From the NCBI RefSeq assembly GCF_900070365.1, contig NZ_LN850107.1, positions 4,588,001 through 4,652,000 on the forward strand: a stretch of 64,000 nucleotides of DNA. The letters run 5' to 3'. The position numbers and the translations under genes are program-made. Of the stretch, positions 53,039 through 60,863 are shown in pieces. The notes beneath the pieces are model-generated. The model ran no database searches. It saw only the letters and a program-made list of their open reading frames with translations, and was not told where the DNA came from. The DNA comes from Alloactinosynnema sp. L-07. GTDB lineage: Bacteria > Actinomycetota > Actinomycetes > Mycobacteriales > Pseudonocardiaceae. Position 1 is the stretch's first letter. Every line of letters starts with the position of its first letter.

Positions 53039-54595
53039 CTACTTCTTAACTGCGGTAAAGAACGCGAAGCTGCCCGGGCCGCTGAGGTCGCGAACCTCCA
53101 TCCCCGCGTCGGCCAGCCAGCCGCGAATCTGCTCGCGGGTGAAGAGCAACATGCCCTCCGGCCTGCTCGGGAAGTGGTGCGTGCGCTGGAAGAACTCGGC
53201 GATCGGGTCCTCTTCCCAGACGAACGTCATCGCGGTGAACGTCCCACCCGGACGCAGGCACCGGCCGACCTCGGCGATCGCCTCGCCCACCTGCTCGGGG
53301 AAGGCCTGCAGCGCGTTCCAGCAGGTCACCGCGCCCAGGCTGCCGTCGTCGAAGGGCAGGTCGAGCGCGCTGGCCAGCACGGCGGGCACCTTCGGCAGGC
53401 GCCTGCGCATGACGGCCAGCATGGACAGTCCCGTGTCGACCACGATCACCCGATCGTGACCCACCGTGTCAGCGAGCACCGCGGTCCAGCGGCCGGTCCC
53501 GGCGGCCAGGTCCAACACCGGGCCCTCGACCGGCGCCACGTGACTCGACAGGTAGGCGTCCTCGTCGGCGATGGACACCTCGTCGCCCCAGTTGGATCCC
53601 GCGGTGCGCAGGAACGCGGGCCGCAGCACGGACTCGTAGTACAGCCCCATGCTGGGCATCTCGGCGAGCTTCTGCAGCAGGTTCGCCGAGTTCTCCACGT
53701 CCACGGCGGACTCGGCCGGGCTGATCCCGCCGGTGAGGTCCAGGATGCCGCCCGCCAGCGGGTAGGACACCGCGCAGGCCGCGCAGTCGCCGCTGCCCTC
53801 GACCACCGTCAGCGGCCCGTGGCACGACGGGCAGCGCAGCGCGTAGGCGTGCGCGGCGTGGATGGACGCGCCCGGCTCCGGGGCGGTCGGCCACAGGTCC
53901 GCGGGTACCGACAGCACCGCGTCCTCGACGACGACCTTGTTGTTGAGCGCCGACCAGATGGCCTTGCCGCCCGCGTAGGCCAGCATGGTGTCGACGTCGT
54001 AGCCCCAGTTCACCTCGATCTGCTCGGGGGTCAGCGCGGCGATCCAGCTGCGGTCGAACGCCTTCTCGCCCTCGTCGAGCTCCCACACCGACGGCGACGG
54101 CCACACCCGGCCCAGGTCCGGCGAGCGGTCGGTCGGGTCGAGCAGCACCATGGCGCGGGCCAGCCGGGTCGCGTCCGGAACGCCGAGGCCGACGCCTGCG
54201 ACACCAGCAAGGATCTCGTCGCGGCGGCTGGGGAACTGCGACAGCAGGTACAGCACCGGCGCGGTGTCGATGTGCGCCGGTCCGACCCGGCGCAGCAGGT
54301 CGAGGTAGCCGGGCACGCCCGCGGCGACGGCGGCGTTGACCGGGCCGCCGGTCTCCCGGCCGCCGGTCTGCGCGAGCACGCCGAGCAGCACCAGCAACCT
54401 GCCGCGGCGGTCGTCGCCCGCCTGGTCGAGCGCCAGGATCAACGCGGGCACGGTGTCCTCGGCGGCGGCGGTCGGCACATCGGCGGACCACACCGCCGCG
54501 ACCAGGTCCAGATAGGCCGCGTTCAGCTCCCGCGGCACGGCGGCGGTGTAGGACTTGACCAGCTCGTCGATGTCCGGTCGGCTCGAGGAAGACAT
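53039..54595 (-). CDS. SAM-dependent methyltransferase with helical N-terminus and zinc ribbon
   Basis: 518 residues from ATG 54595 (AAGGGA upstream). Residues 1-260 are helical and unrecognised. A zinc-ribbon-like segment follows, CPSCHGPL...CAACAVSYPLAGGILDL, as in UbiE/COQ5-type relatives with a Trm112-like insert. The class I methyltransferase domain starts near 370: VLDLAAGTGRWTAVLAD, LDLPFDDGSLGAVTCWNALQ and RCLRPGGTFTAMTFVW. The long N-terminal part may hold the substrate or a carrier protein; this is inference. It belongs to the minus-strand run with PhyH, carrier and aminomutase. Confidence 0.8.
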   Translation of the reverse strand: MSSSSRPDIDELVKSYTAAVPRELNAAYLDLVAAVWSADVPTAAAEDTVPALILALDQAGDDRRGRLLVLLGVLAQTGGRETGGPVNAAVAAGVPGYLDLLRRVGPAHIDTAPVLYLLSQFPSRRDEILAGVAGVGLGVPDATRLARAMVLLDPTDRSPDLGRVWPSPSVWELDEGEKAFDRSWIAALTPEQIEVNWGYDVDTMLAYAGGKAIWSALNNKVVVEDAVLSVPADLWPTAPEPGASIHAAHAYALRCPSCHGPLTVVEGSGDCAACAVSYPLAGGILDLTGGISPAESAVDVENSANLLQKLAEMPSMGLYYESVLRPAFLRTAGSNWGDEVSIADEDAYLSSHVAPVEGPVLDLAAGTGRWTAVLADTVGHDRVIVVDTGLSMLAVMRRRLPKVPAVLASALDLPFDDGSLGAVTCWNALQAFPEQVGEAIAEVGRCLRPGGTFTAMTFVWEEDPIAEFFQRTHHFPSRPEGMLLFTREQIRGWLADAGMEVRDLSGPGSFAFFTAVKK

Positions 54596-54725
54596 GCGCG
54601 GGTCCCTTCCTGGGAATGGGGTCGCCACCATGGTGGCATCGGCGGGTGCGCCCGGCGTCTCTTGCCGTGCGCGATTTCCTTGCGCCGCAACAAGATTCGC
54701 GCGCAAGTCCACAACAGACGAAGGC

Positions 54726-54747
54726 GCCGCCCCAGCGTCGGGGCGGC
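54726..54747 (-). terminator. GC-rich hairpin between PhyH and methyltransferase genes
   Basis: GCCGCCCC (54726-54733) and GGGGCGGC (54740-54747) form an 8-bp stem with a 6-base loop, 22 bases past the PhyH stop. Termination may be partial; the next gene follows on the same strand. Confidence 0.45.
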
Positions 54748-54769
54748 GTCGTCGATGTCTCGGCCAGGC

Positions 54770-55630
54770 TCAGGCCACTTCGCGGGAGATTCCGTCGTAC
54801 CCGTCCTCAAGGGCGAGATAGGGGTCGTCCATCTCCAGCCAGCCCAGCCCCGGCGGGCAGCGGTCGTACCCGAGCAGCCTGCGGACCTCCTCGGGATAGG
54901 CCAGCACCATGTCCTTGGGCACCGCGAGGTACTGGTTCTCCTCCTGGCGCAGGTTGCCCAGGTCCAGCGCCAGCGTCAGGCCGGTGCGCGGCTTGTCGCT
55001 GACGTTCTTGCCGCCGCCGTGGTAGACCCCGCCCAGCCAGATCAGGCCGGAGCCCGCGGGCATCTCGGTCGGGTAGGTCTCCTCGGCGGTGGGCGCGCGC
55101 TCGTCGTCCCAGTGGTGGCTGCCGGGGATGACCAGCGTGCCGCCGTTCTCGGCGGTGAAGTCGCTCATCGCCAGCATGAGCTGCACCCGGCTGGTGGGCC
55201 CGGGATGGGTGCGCAGGTGCAGCGCGTCGTCGCGGTGCAGGGGCTGCTTGCCCTGCCCCGGGTGGATCTGAATGAGCTGGGTGCCGCTGATCTGGATCGT
55301 CGGCACCATCTCGACCCGCTTCTTGCCGATCCACATCGGGGTCGGCACCTGCATGATCGCCCTGGCGGGGCCGAGGTAGAGCGGGTGGGTGATGGCCGAG
55401 GTCAGGTGCGTGGTCCGGCCGAACAGCGACGACACCCGCCGCGTCCTCGTGCCGTTGTACCAGTCCTCGCCGTAGGCCTGGGCGTCGAGCGCGGGGCCGA
55501 GATCGGCCCAGAGCGCGGAAAGGGTGTCCTGGTCGACGAAGTCCTCGACGATGATGCCGCCGTCGCGCCGCAGGATCGCCACGACGTCGTCGAGTTCGGC
55601 GTCGGGGCCGACCCTGGTCAGTCCAGTCAT
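54770..55630 (-). CDS. Phytanoyl-CoA dioxygenase (PhyH)-family Fe(II)/2-oxoglutarate oxygenase
   Basis: 286 residues; ATG 55630 with GGAGGGA upstream. The double-stranded beta-helix has the iron triad His132-x-Asp134 (LHRDDALHL) and His204 (GVYHGGGKNVS), and Arg215 (KPRTGLTLA) for 2-oxoglutarate. PhyH enzymes hydroxylate, halogenate, epoxidise or cyclise secondary metabolites; with an Asp in the triad this one should be a hydroxylase-type enzyme, not a halogenase. It starts 18 bases after the carrier-protein gene, so a carrier-tethered amino acid is a natural substrate guess. Confidence 0.88.
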   Translation of the reverse strand: MTGLTRVGPDAELDDVVAILRRDGGIIVEDFVDQDTLSALWADLGPALDAQAYGEDWYNGTRTRRVSSLFGRTTHLTSAITHPLYLGPARAIMQVPTPMWIGKKRVEMVPTIQISGTQLIQIHPGQGKQPLHRDDALHLRTHPGPTSRVQLMLAMSDFTAENGGTLVIPGSHHWDDERAPTAEETYPTEMPAGSGLIWLGGVYHGGGKNVSDKPRTGLTLALDLGNLRQEENQYLAVPKDMVLAYPEEVRRLLGYDRCPPGLGWLEMDDPYLALEDGYDGISREVA

Positions 55631-55648
55631 GGTGCGCCGTCCCTCCGC

Positions 55649-55891
55649 TCAGGCTGCCTCGGCCTCGGCGGCCTTGGCCTGCACGGTGCGGATCAGGGCG
55701 GCCAGGTTCGGGTCGTCCTCGAAGATGTCGCCGACGTCGACCAGCACGTCGAGTTCGTCCTCGATGCGCGAGACCAGCCGCACCGCCGAGATCGACTCGC
55801 CGCCCAGCTCGAAGAACGTGTCGTCCTCCTGCCCTGCAGGCACGGTCAGCACCGCTTTCCAGATCTCGGCGACCTTGTTCTCGATACTCAT
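55649..55891 (-). CDS. Free-standing acyl/peptidyl carrier protein
   Basis: 80 residues from ATG 55891 with AGGAGGAAGAG upstream. A single phosphopantetheine-binding domain: DDTFFELGGESISAVRLVSR, with Ser33 in LGGES as the attachment site, and an acidic helix 2-3 region (DELDVLVDVGDIFEDD). LGGxS is the form of NRPS peptidyl carriers. It could accept the beta-amino acid from the A domain at 57.6-60.7 kb for tailoring by PhyH and the FAD enzyme. It sits between the aminomutase and dioxygenase genes. Confidence 0.92.
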   Translation of the reverse strand: MSIENKVAEIWKAVLTVPAGQEDDTFFELGGESISAVRLVSRIEDELDVLVDVGDIFEDDPNLAALIRTVQAKAAEAEAA

Positions 55892-55933
55892 CTCTTCCTC
55901 CTGATCCACACTGACGGAGTTGCGACGACCAAA

Positions 55934-55965
55934 GGGGAGGGAGGCCCGTCCCGTCCTCCCTCCCC
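55934..55965 (-). terminator. Terminator-like hairpin between aminomutase and carrier genes
   Basis: GGGGAGGGAGG (55934-55944) pairs perfectly with CCTCCCTCCCC (55955-55965) around a 10-base loop. Read on the minus strand it ends in TTTGG, 10 bases past the aminomutase stop and 42 bases before the carrier start. Confidence 0.6.
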
Positions 55966-55975
55966 GGCTCCGGCC

Positions 55976-57586
55976 TCAGGCCAGGTCGACGTTGGCCGAC
56001 TTGGCGGCCGCCAGGAACTCGCCGCGCGACAGCGCCGCCGCGACGATCTCGATGTCGTCGGCCATGTAGCGGTCGACCTCCAGGGTCGGCACCAGGGCCC
56101 GGACGGCGTTGTAGGCGGCCTTGCCCGCCGGGCTCAGACCGGCGTAGCGGTTGGACACGTCCACGGCCTGCGCCGCGGCGAGGTACTCCACGGCCAGGAT
56201 GTAGTTGTTGTTCGCCAGCACCCGGCGGGCGTTGCGGGCCGCGATCAGGCCCATGCTGACGACGTCCTGGTTGTCGCCGTTGGACGGCACGCTCTGGATG
56301 CTGGCCGGCCCGATGGTCCGGTTCTCGGCCACCAGCGCGGTCGCCGGGTACTGCGCGCCCGCGAAGCCGCTGTTGAGGCCCGGCTCGCCGGAGGCGACCA
56401 GGAACTCGGGCAGGCCCGACAGGTAGCGGTTGAGCAGCCGGTTGGTGCGCCGCTCGGAGAACACGCCGAGCTGGGTGAGGGCGATGGTGGCGTAGTCCAT
56501 GGCGAAGGCGACCGGCTGGCCGTGGAAGTTCGCGCCGTGGAACACCTCCTTGCCCTCGAAGAACAGCGGGTTGTCGTTCGACGAGTTCAGCTCGATGTCG
56601 ACGGTGTTCGCCGCGAAGTACAGCGTGTCGCGGACCGCGCCGACGACCTGCGGGATCGCGCGCAGGGTGTAGGCCTTCTGGATGTAGACGTCAGTGCGGG
56701 AGACGTCGCCCTTGGCCTGCTCCTGGGCCTGGGTGCGCAGCGAGGCGTGCGAGACGGCCAGCGCGCTGCCGTCGAGCAAACCCCGCATGTTGGCCGCGTT
56801 GTCGATCTGGCCCCGGTGCGGGCGGGCGATGTCGTGGCCCTCGGCCTGGAACGGGCTCAGCGAGCCCTGGAGGGTCTCCACGACCAGCGCGGTGACGATC
56901 TCGGCCTGCCGGACCTGGTCCATGGCCCGGCTGACGACCAGGCAGCCAAGGCCGGTCATGGCCGAGGTGCCGTTGATCAGCGCCAGGCCTTCCTTGAACT
57001 TCAGCTGCAGCGGGGTGACGCCGTGCTCGCGCAGCACCGGGGCGGTCTCGGTGCGGCGGCCGTTCTTGAGCACGTAGCCCTCGCCGATGAGCGAGCTGGC
57101 GATGTGGGCGAGCGGGCCGAGGTCGCCGGAGGCGCCCAGCGAGCCGATCTCCGGGATCGCCGGGGTGATGCCCAGGTTCAGGTACAGGGCAAGGCGCTCC
57201 AGCAGCTCCGGGCGGACCGCGGAGTAGCCCTTGGACAGGGCGTTGAGCCTGGCCGCGACGATCGCGCGCGCCTCGTCCTCGGCGAACACGGGCCCGACGC
57301 CCGCGCTGTGGCTGCGGACCAGGTTGGTCTGCAGCTCGGTCTCCTTGGCGGTGCCGACGAGCATGTAGATCATCTCGCCGTAGCCGGTCGTGACGCCGTA
57401 GACGGGGATGCCAGCCCGAACGGTGTCCTCGAACTGCTGCCTGCTGGCGGCGGCCCTGGTCAGCGCGGCGGGGGCGACGCGGACCGGCGTGCCGTCCTCG
57501 GCGATGCGGCGGATGTCGAGGATTTCGACGTTCTCACCGTCGAAGTCAACGGACAGGTTGGTGTCAAGCAGTGTCACGGTCTTCAC
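55976..57586 (-). CDS. MIO-dependent tyrosine 2,3-aminomutase-like enzyme
   Basis: 536 residues, full length for the class. The MIO cofactor forms from Ala152-Ser153-Gly154 (GASGDLGPLAH). Tyr63 in PVYGVTTGYGEMIYM and His93 in NLVRSHSAGVG stand at the same numbers as the catalytic Tyr63 and His93 of the tyrosine aminomutase SgcC4, as I recall that enzyme. Other shared blocks are KEGLALINGTSAMTGLG, ELNSSNDNPLFFEG and SVPSNGDNQDVVSMGL. The expected reaction is L-tyrosine to beta-tyrosine via 4-hydroxycinnamate. Histidine or tyrosine ammonia-lyase is the main alternative. The GTG start overlaps the end of the C-A-PCP gene by 23 bases. Confidence 0.88.
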   Translation of the reverse strand: MKTVTLLDTNLSVDFDGENVEILDIRRIAEDGTPVRVAPAALTRAAASRQQFEDTVRAGIPVYGVTTGYGEMIYMLVGTAKETELQTNLVRSHSAGVGPVFAEDEARAIVAARLNALSKGYSAVRPELLERLALYLNLGITPAIPEIGSLGASGDLGPLAHIASSLIGEGYVLKNGRRTETAPVLREHGVTPLQLKFKEGLALINGTSAMTGLGCLVVSRAMDQVRQAEIVTALVVETLQGSLSPFQAEGHDIARPHRGQIDNAANMRGLLDGSALAVSHASLRTQAQEQAKGDVSRTDVYIQKAYTLRAIPQVVGAVRDTLYFAANTVDIELNSSNDNPLFFEGKEVFHGANFHGQPVAFAMDYATIALTQLGVFSERRTNRLLNRYLSGLPEFLVASGEPGLNSGFAGAQYPATALVAENRTIGPASIQSVPSNGDNQDVVSMGLIAARNARRVLANNNYILAVEYLAAAQAVDVSNRYAGLSPAGKAAYNAVRALVPTLEVDRYMADDIEIVAAALSRGEFLAAAKSANVDLA

Positions 57587-60500
57587 CCCGTAAGGTTGCG
57601 GCGGTCAGGGAAACTCTGTGCGTTTCGACCAATGTGGACAAACCGGCCACCGTTGGTGTGGAAAGGAATTCGCGCATCGGCACCTCGACCCCGAACCGCT
57701 CGTGCACCCGCTCGAGCAGTATCGGGACCTGGAGCGACCGTCCGCCCGCGGCGAAGAACGACTCGTCGGCCGAGCCTGCGCGCACGCCGGGGAACCCGGC
57801 CCACAGCGCGGCGACTGCCGTTCGCACCGGTGTCTCTGGCGTCCGGGCCGGACCGACCGGCGCCGCGGCTGGTTCTGGCAGCCGCCGCCGGTCCACCTTC
57901 CCGCCGATACCGCGCGGGAGGCCGATCATGGTGTGGAACGACACCGGTGGCATCGCTTTTCCGAACCGGGCGCGCAGCGCCGACCGCCACGCCGCGGCCG
58001 AGCCGATCGCCGCGCCCGCTTCGTCGCGGCACGGCACGACGTAGCCGACCAGCCTGCTGACCAGCCGGTCGGAGGTGGTCACCGCCACGACCGCGCACTC
58101 GGCGACGGTCTCGTGCGCGGCCAGCGCCGCCTCGATGTCGGTCAGCTCGACGCGCACGCCGTTGAACTTGATCTGGAAGTCCTTGCGGCCCCGGAATTCC
58201 AGCACCCCGTCGCGACGTCGAGCGGCCAGGTCGCCGGTCCGGTAGCACCGGGTGCCATCGAGGTCCAGAGTGGACAGTGGGGCGAACGGCGCTTCGTCGG
58301 CGGCGTCGCCGAGGTAGCCGTCGGTCAGGTAGGGGCTGCGGATGACCAGGTTGCCGGTGACACCCGCCGCGCAGGGAACGCCGCGGTCGTCGAGGACCAG
58401 CACGTGCCTGCCGGGGATGGAGCGGCCGATGGGCGCGGTGCCGTGCAGGTCGGCGGTGACCTCCAGCCAGGTGGCCAGGATCGACTCGGTGGGACCGTAG
58501 AGGTTGATCAGCCGCGCTCCCGGCAGCGCCGCCCGCAGACCGTTGGCGACGTCGGCGGGCAGCGCCTCGCCCGCGAGCAGCACGTGGGTCAGCGTGTCCG
58601 GCACGACGCCGCGCGAGTCCATCGCCACGAGCACCTGCCTGGCGAAGCTCGGCACCGTCTGGAACACCGTGGCCCGCTGCTCGACCAGCCAGTCGACGAT
58701 CTTCTCCGGGTTGGCCCGGATCCGGTCGGGCACCAGGCACAGTGTCGCCCCGGCGACCAGTCCGGCGAAGATCTCCACCAGGGCGGCGTCGTAGCCGGGG
58801 GCGGCCCACTGGGCCATCCGAGTGCCGGGGCCGATCCTGAACTCGCGGGAGAACCAGGTGACGAACTGGGCCAGCGTCGTGTGCGACTGCGGGATCCCCT
58901 TCGGCTTGCCCGTCGACCCGGACGTGTAGGTGACATACGCCCGCGCCCCGCGCAGGCTCGGCACCGAGGGCCGCGGCTCGTCGTCGGGCTCCAGGATCGA
59001 GGCGTCGAGGACCCAGCCGCCGTACTCGCCCAGGTACCACTGGACCAGTTCGTCCTCTTCCGGGTCGCCGTCGACCACCAGGCACACCGGCCGCAGGTCC
59101 GCCAGCACCGCCTTGCCGCGCTCGCCCGTGTCGCCCTGGCCGAGGCAGGCCAGGTGCGCGCCCGCGTCGAGCACCCCGATCACGGCGGCCACCTGCAGCG
59201 GGCCGGACGCCATCCGGACCACCACCGGGCTGCCCGCGACGATCTCGTCGGTGACCAGCGCGGCGGTGATGATCGCCGCCTGCTGCTCCAGCGCCCGGTA
59301 GGTCGTCTCCTCGGTTCCCATGCTCAACGCGATGTCGTCGGGCCTGCGCAGCGCCTGGGTGTGGAACAGCTCGTTGGCGGGCCGGGCCGCGGGGGCCGCC
59401 GCGGGGATCTGGTCGGCCGCGCGCACCGCCTCGGCCAGCCGGTCGACACCCTCCAGCGGCACGTCGGCCAGCGGCCGGTCCGGCTCCCGCAGCGCCGACA
59501 CCAGGAACACGTGGAACTGGCTGAGCAACCGCTCGCCGCCGTCCTCGTCGAACAGCGCCGACCGGAACTCCAGCGACCCGGCGATCTTCGCCTCACCCGG
59601 CCGCACGGTCAGGACCAGGTCGGCGCGCGCCGAGCAGTTCTCCACCATCCGCGGCGACACCGCCGCGCCGGACAGCACGAGCTCGGCGCGCGGCTTGTCG
59701 TGGCAGACGAACAACGCGTCACAGAGCGGGAACCGGTCGGCGTCCCGCTCTGTCCTGGTCGCGGCGACCAACTCGGCGAAGGGCACGTCCGCGCGGGCCT
59801 GCGCCTCGGCGACCAGCGCGCCGACCCGGCTCGCCAGTTCACGCAGCGACGGGCGGCCGGACAGGTCCACCGGCAGCGCGAGGGTGTTCTGGAACGCGCC
59901 GACCACCCCGGTGAAGTCCGGCGGGCGCACCGACACCGGGCAGCCGACTGCGATCCGCTCGTCGCCGCCGTAGCGGCCGAGCAGCGCGGCGAACGCGGCC
60001 AGCAGCACCGGGAACACGCCATCGGTGAACTCGCCGAGCGGGCGGGTCACCTCCGGTCCCCACTCGAAGCGCAGCACCTCTCCCGCCGCCGCGGCGTGCG
60101 GCGGACGCGGGCGGTCGACCGGCAGTGTCGGCGCGGGCGGCGGCGGGGTCAGCGCCGCGGTCCACCACTTGAGCCGCTCGGCGAAGTCGGGCTCGGCGAC
60201 CTGGTCGCGCTGGGCACGGGCGAACGCGGTGTAGGCAGGCAGCGGCCGGGGCCGTTCGGACTCCCCGCGCAGCGTCGCGGCGTAGGCGTCGGACAGCTCT
60301 GCCAGCACGATCGACACCGACTCGTCGTCGGCCACCCCGCGGTGCAGCCGCAGCACCACCGCGTGGTCCCACTCGCCGAAGCGGGCCACCGCGAGCCGGG
60401 CCAGCCTGCCATCGAGCCGCAGCGGGGTGGCGGCTACCTCGCGTGCCCACTCGGCGACCGACTCCGGCTCGGCGGTGACGTCGACGAAGTGCATCGGGTC

Positions 60501-60728
60501 GCCGTCGACCGCGATGATGGCCGACGGCCGCCCGGCCGCCGTGGTGAAGCTCGTGCGCAGCGCCGGGTGCCGGTCCACCACCGTGTGCCACGCGGTGCGC
60601 AGCGCGTCCAGGTCGAGTTCGCCGGTCACCTGGTAGGCCAGGCACACCGAGGCCGCCGCGGACTCGGCGTCGAGCTTGGCCAAGTACCACAACCCGTCCT
60701 GGATGGCGGAGGTCACCGACTGCGACAT
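57564..60728 (-). CDS. NRPS module C-A-PCP with degenerate condensation domain
   Basis: 1054 residues from the ATG at 60728 (a GTG nine bases earlier is possible). Residues 1-440: a condensation domain in which HHxxxDG reads HRGVADD (His129-Arg130), so the catalytic second His is lost. Residues 470-960: an adenylation domain with TYTSGSTGKPKGIP, the LYGPTES block, RTGDLAARR, and GIGGKVDRRRLP holding the A10 Lys. Residues 975-1054: a carrier domain, FFAAGGRSLQVP, with Ser998. Hand alignment to GrsA gives pocket residues D-A-V-Q-L-A-L-L-A-K. The Q-L-x-L-x-A-K part recalls SgcC1-type beta-tyrosine domains, from memory. It is the upstream partner of the aminomutase gene. Confidence 0.88.
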   Translation of the reverse strand: MSQSVTSAIQDGLWYLAKLDAESAAASVCLAYQVTGELDLDALRTAWHTVVDRHPALRTSFTTAAGRPSAIIAVDGDPMHFVDVTAEPESVAEWAREVAATPLRLDGRLARLAVARFGEWDHAVVLRLHRGVADDESVSIVLAELSDAYAATLRGESERPRPLPAYTAFARAQRDQVAEPDFAERLKWWTAALTPPPPAPTLPVDRPRPPHAAAAGEVLRFEWGPEVTRPLGEFTDGVFPVLLAAFAALLGRYGGDERIAVGCPVSVRPPDFTGVVGAFQNTLALPVDLSGRPSLRELASRVGALVAEAQARADVPFAELVAATRTERDADRFPLCDALFVCHDKPRAELVLSGAAVSPRMVENCSARADLVLTVRPGEAKIAGSLEFRSALFDEDGGERLLSQFHVFLVSALREPDRPLADVPLEGVDRLAEAVRAADQIPAAAPAARPANELFHTQALRRPDDIALSMGTEETTYRALEQQAAIITAALVTDEIVAGSPVVVRMASGPLQVAAVIGVLDAGAHLACLGQGDTGERGKAVLADLRPVCLVVDGDPEEDELVQWYLGEYGGWVLDASILEPDDEPRPSVPSLRGARAYVTYTSGSTGKPKGIPQSHTTLAQFVTWFSREFRIGPGTRMAQWAAPGYDAALVEIFAGLVAGATLCLVPDRIRANPEKIVDWLVEQRATVFQTVPSFARQVLVAMDSRGVVPDTLTHVLLAGEALPADVANGLRAALPGARLINLYGPTESILATWLEVTADLHGTAPIGRSIPGRHVLVLDDRGVPCAAGVTGNLVIRSPYLTDGYLGDAADEAPFAPLSTLDLDGTRCYRTGDLAARRRDGVLEFRGRKDFQIKFNGVRVELTDIEAALAAHETVAECAVVAVTTSDRLVSRLVGYVVPCRDEAGAAIGSAAAWRSALRARFGKAMPPVSFHTMIGLPRGIGGKVDRRRLPEPAAAPVGPARTPETPVRTAVAALWAGFPGVRAGSADESFFAAGGRSLQVPILLERVHERFGVEVPMREFLSTPTVAGLSTLVETHRVSLTAATLRGEDRDTA

Positions 60729-60816
60729 GGGGCTCACCGTTCTATCGTCGGGCTCGGGCGGTCCGCGCCGCATCTCATGATCTGCGCAGACTTCCCTTGC
60801 CGCACAAGCGAAATCT

Positions 60817-60839
60817 CCCCCGTCAGGAGTAGACGGGGG
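60817..60839 (-). terminator. Hairpin after the FAD monooxygenase gene
   Basis: CCCCCGTC (60817-60824) and GACGGGGG (60832-60839) form an 8-bp stem with a 7-base loop, 24 bases past the stop on the minus strand and followed by AGATTT. Confidence 0.55.
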
Positions 60840-60863
60840 CGATTGCGCGGTCGCGGCGGGAGG

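Noticed and set aside
53174..58060. Open frame of about 1628 codons on the plus strand
   Set aside because: Antisense to the methyltransferase, PhyH, carrier and aminomutase genes; no domain and biased composition.
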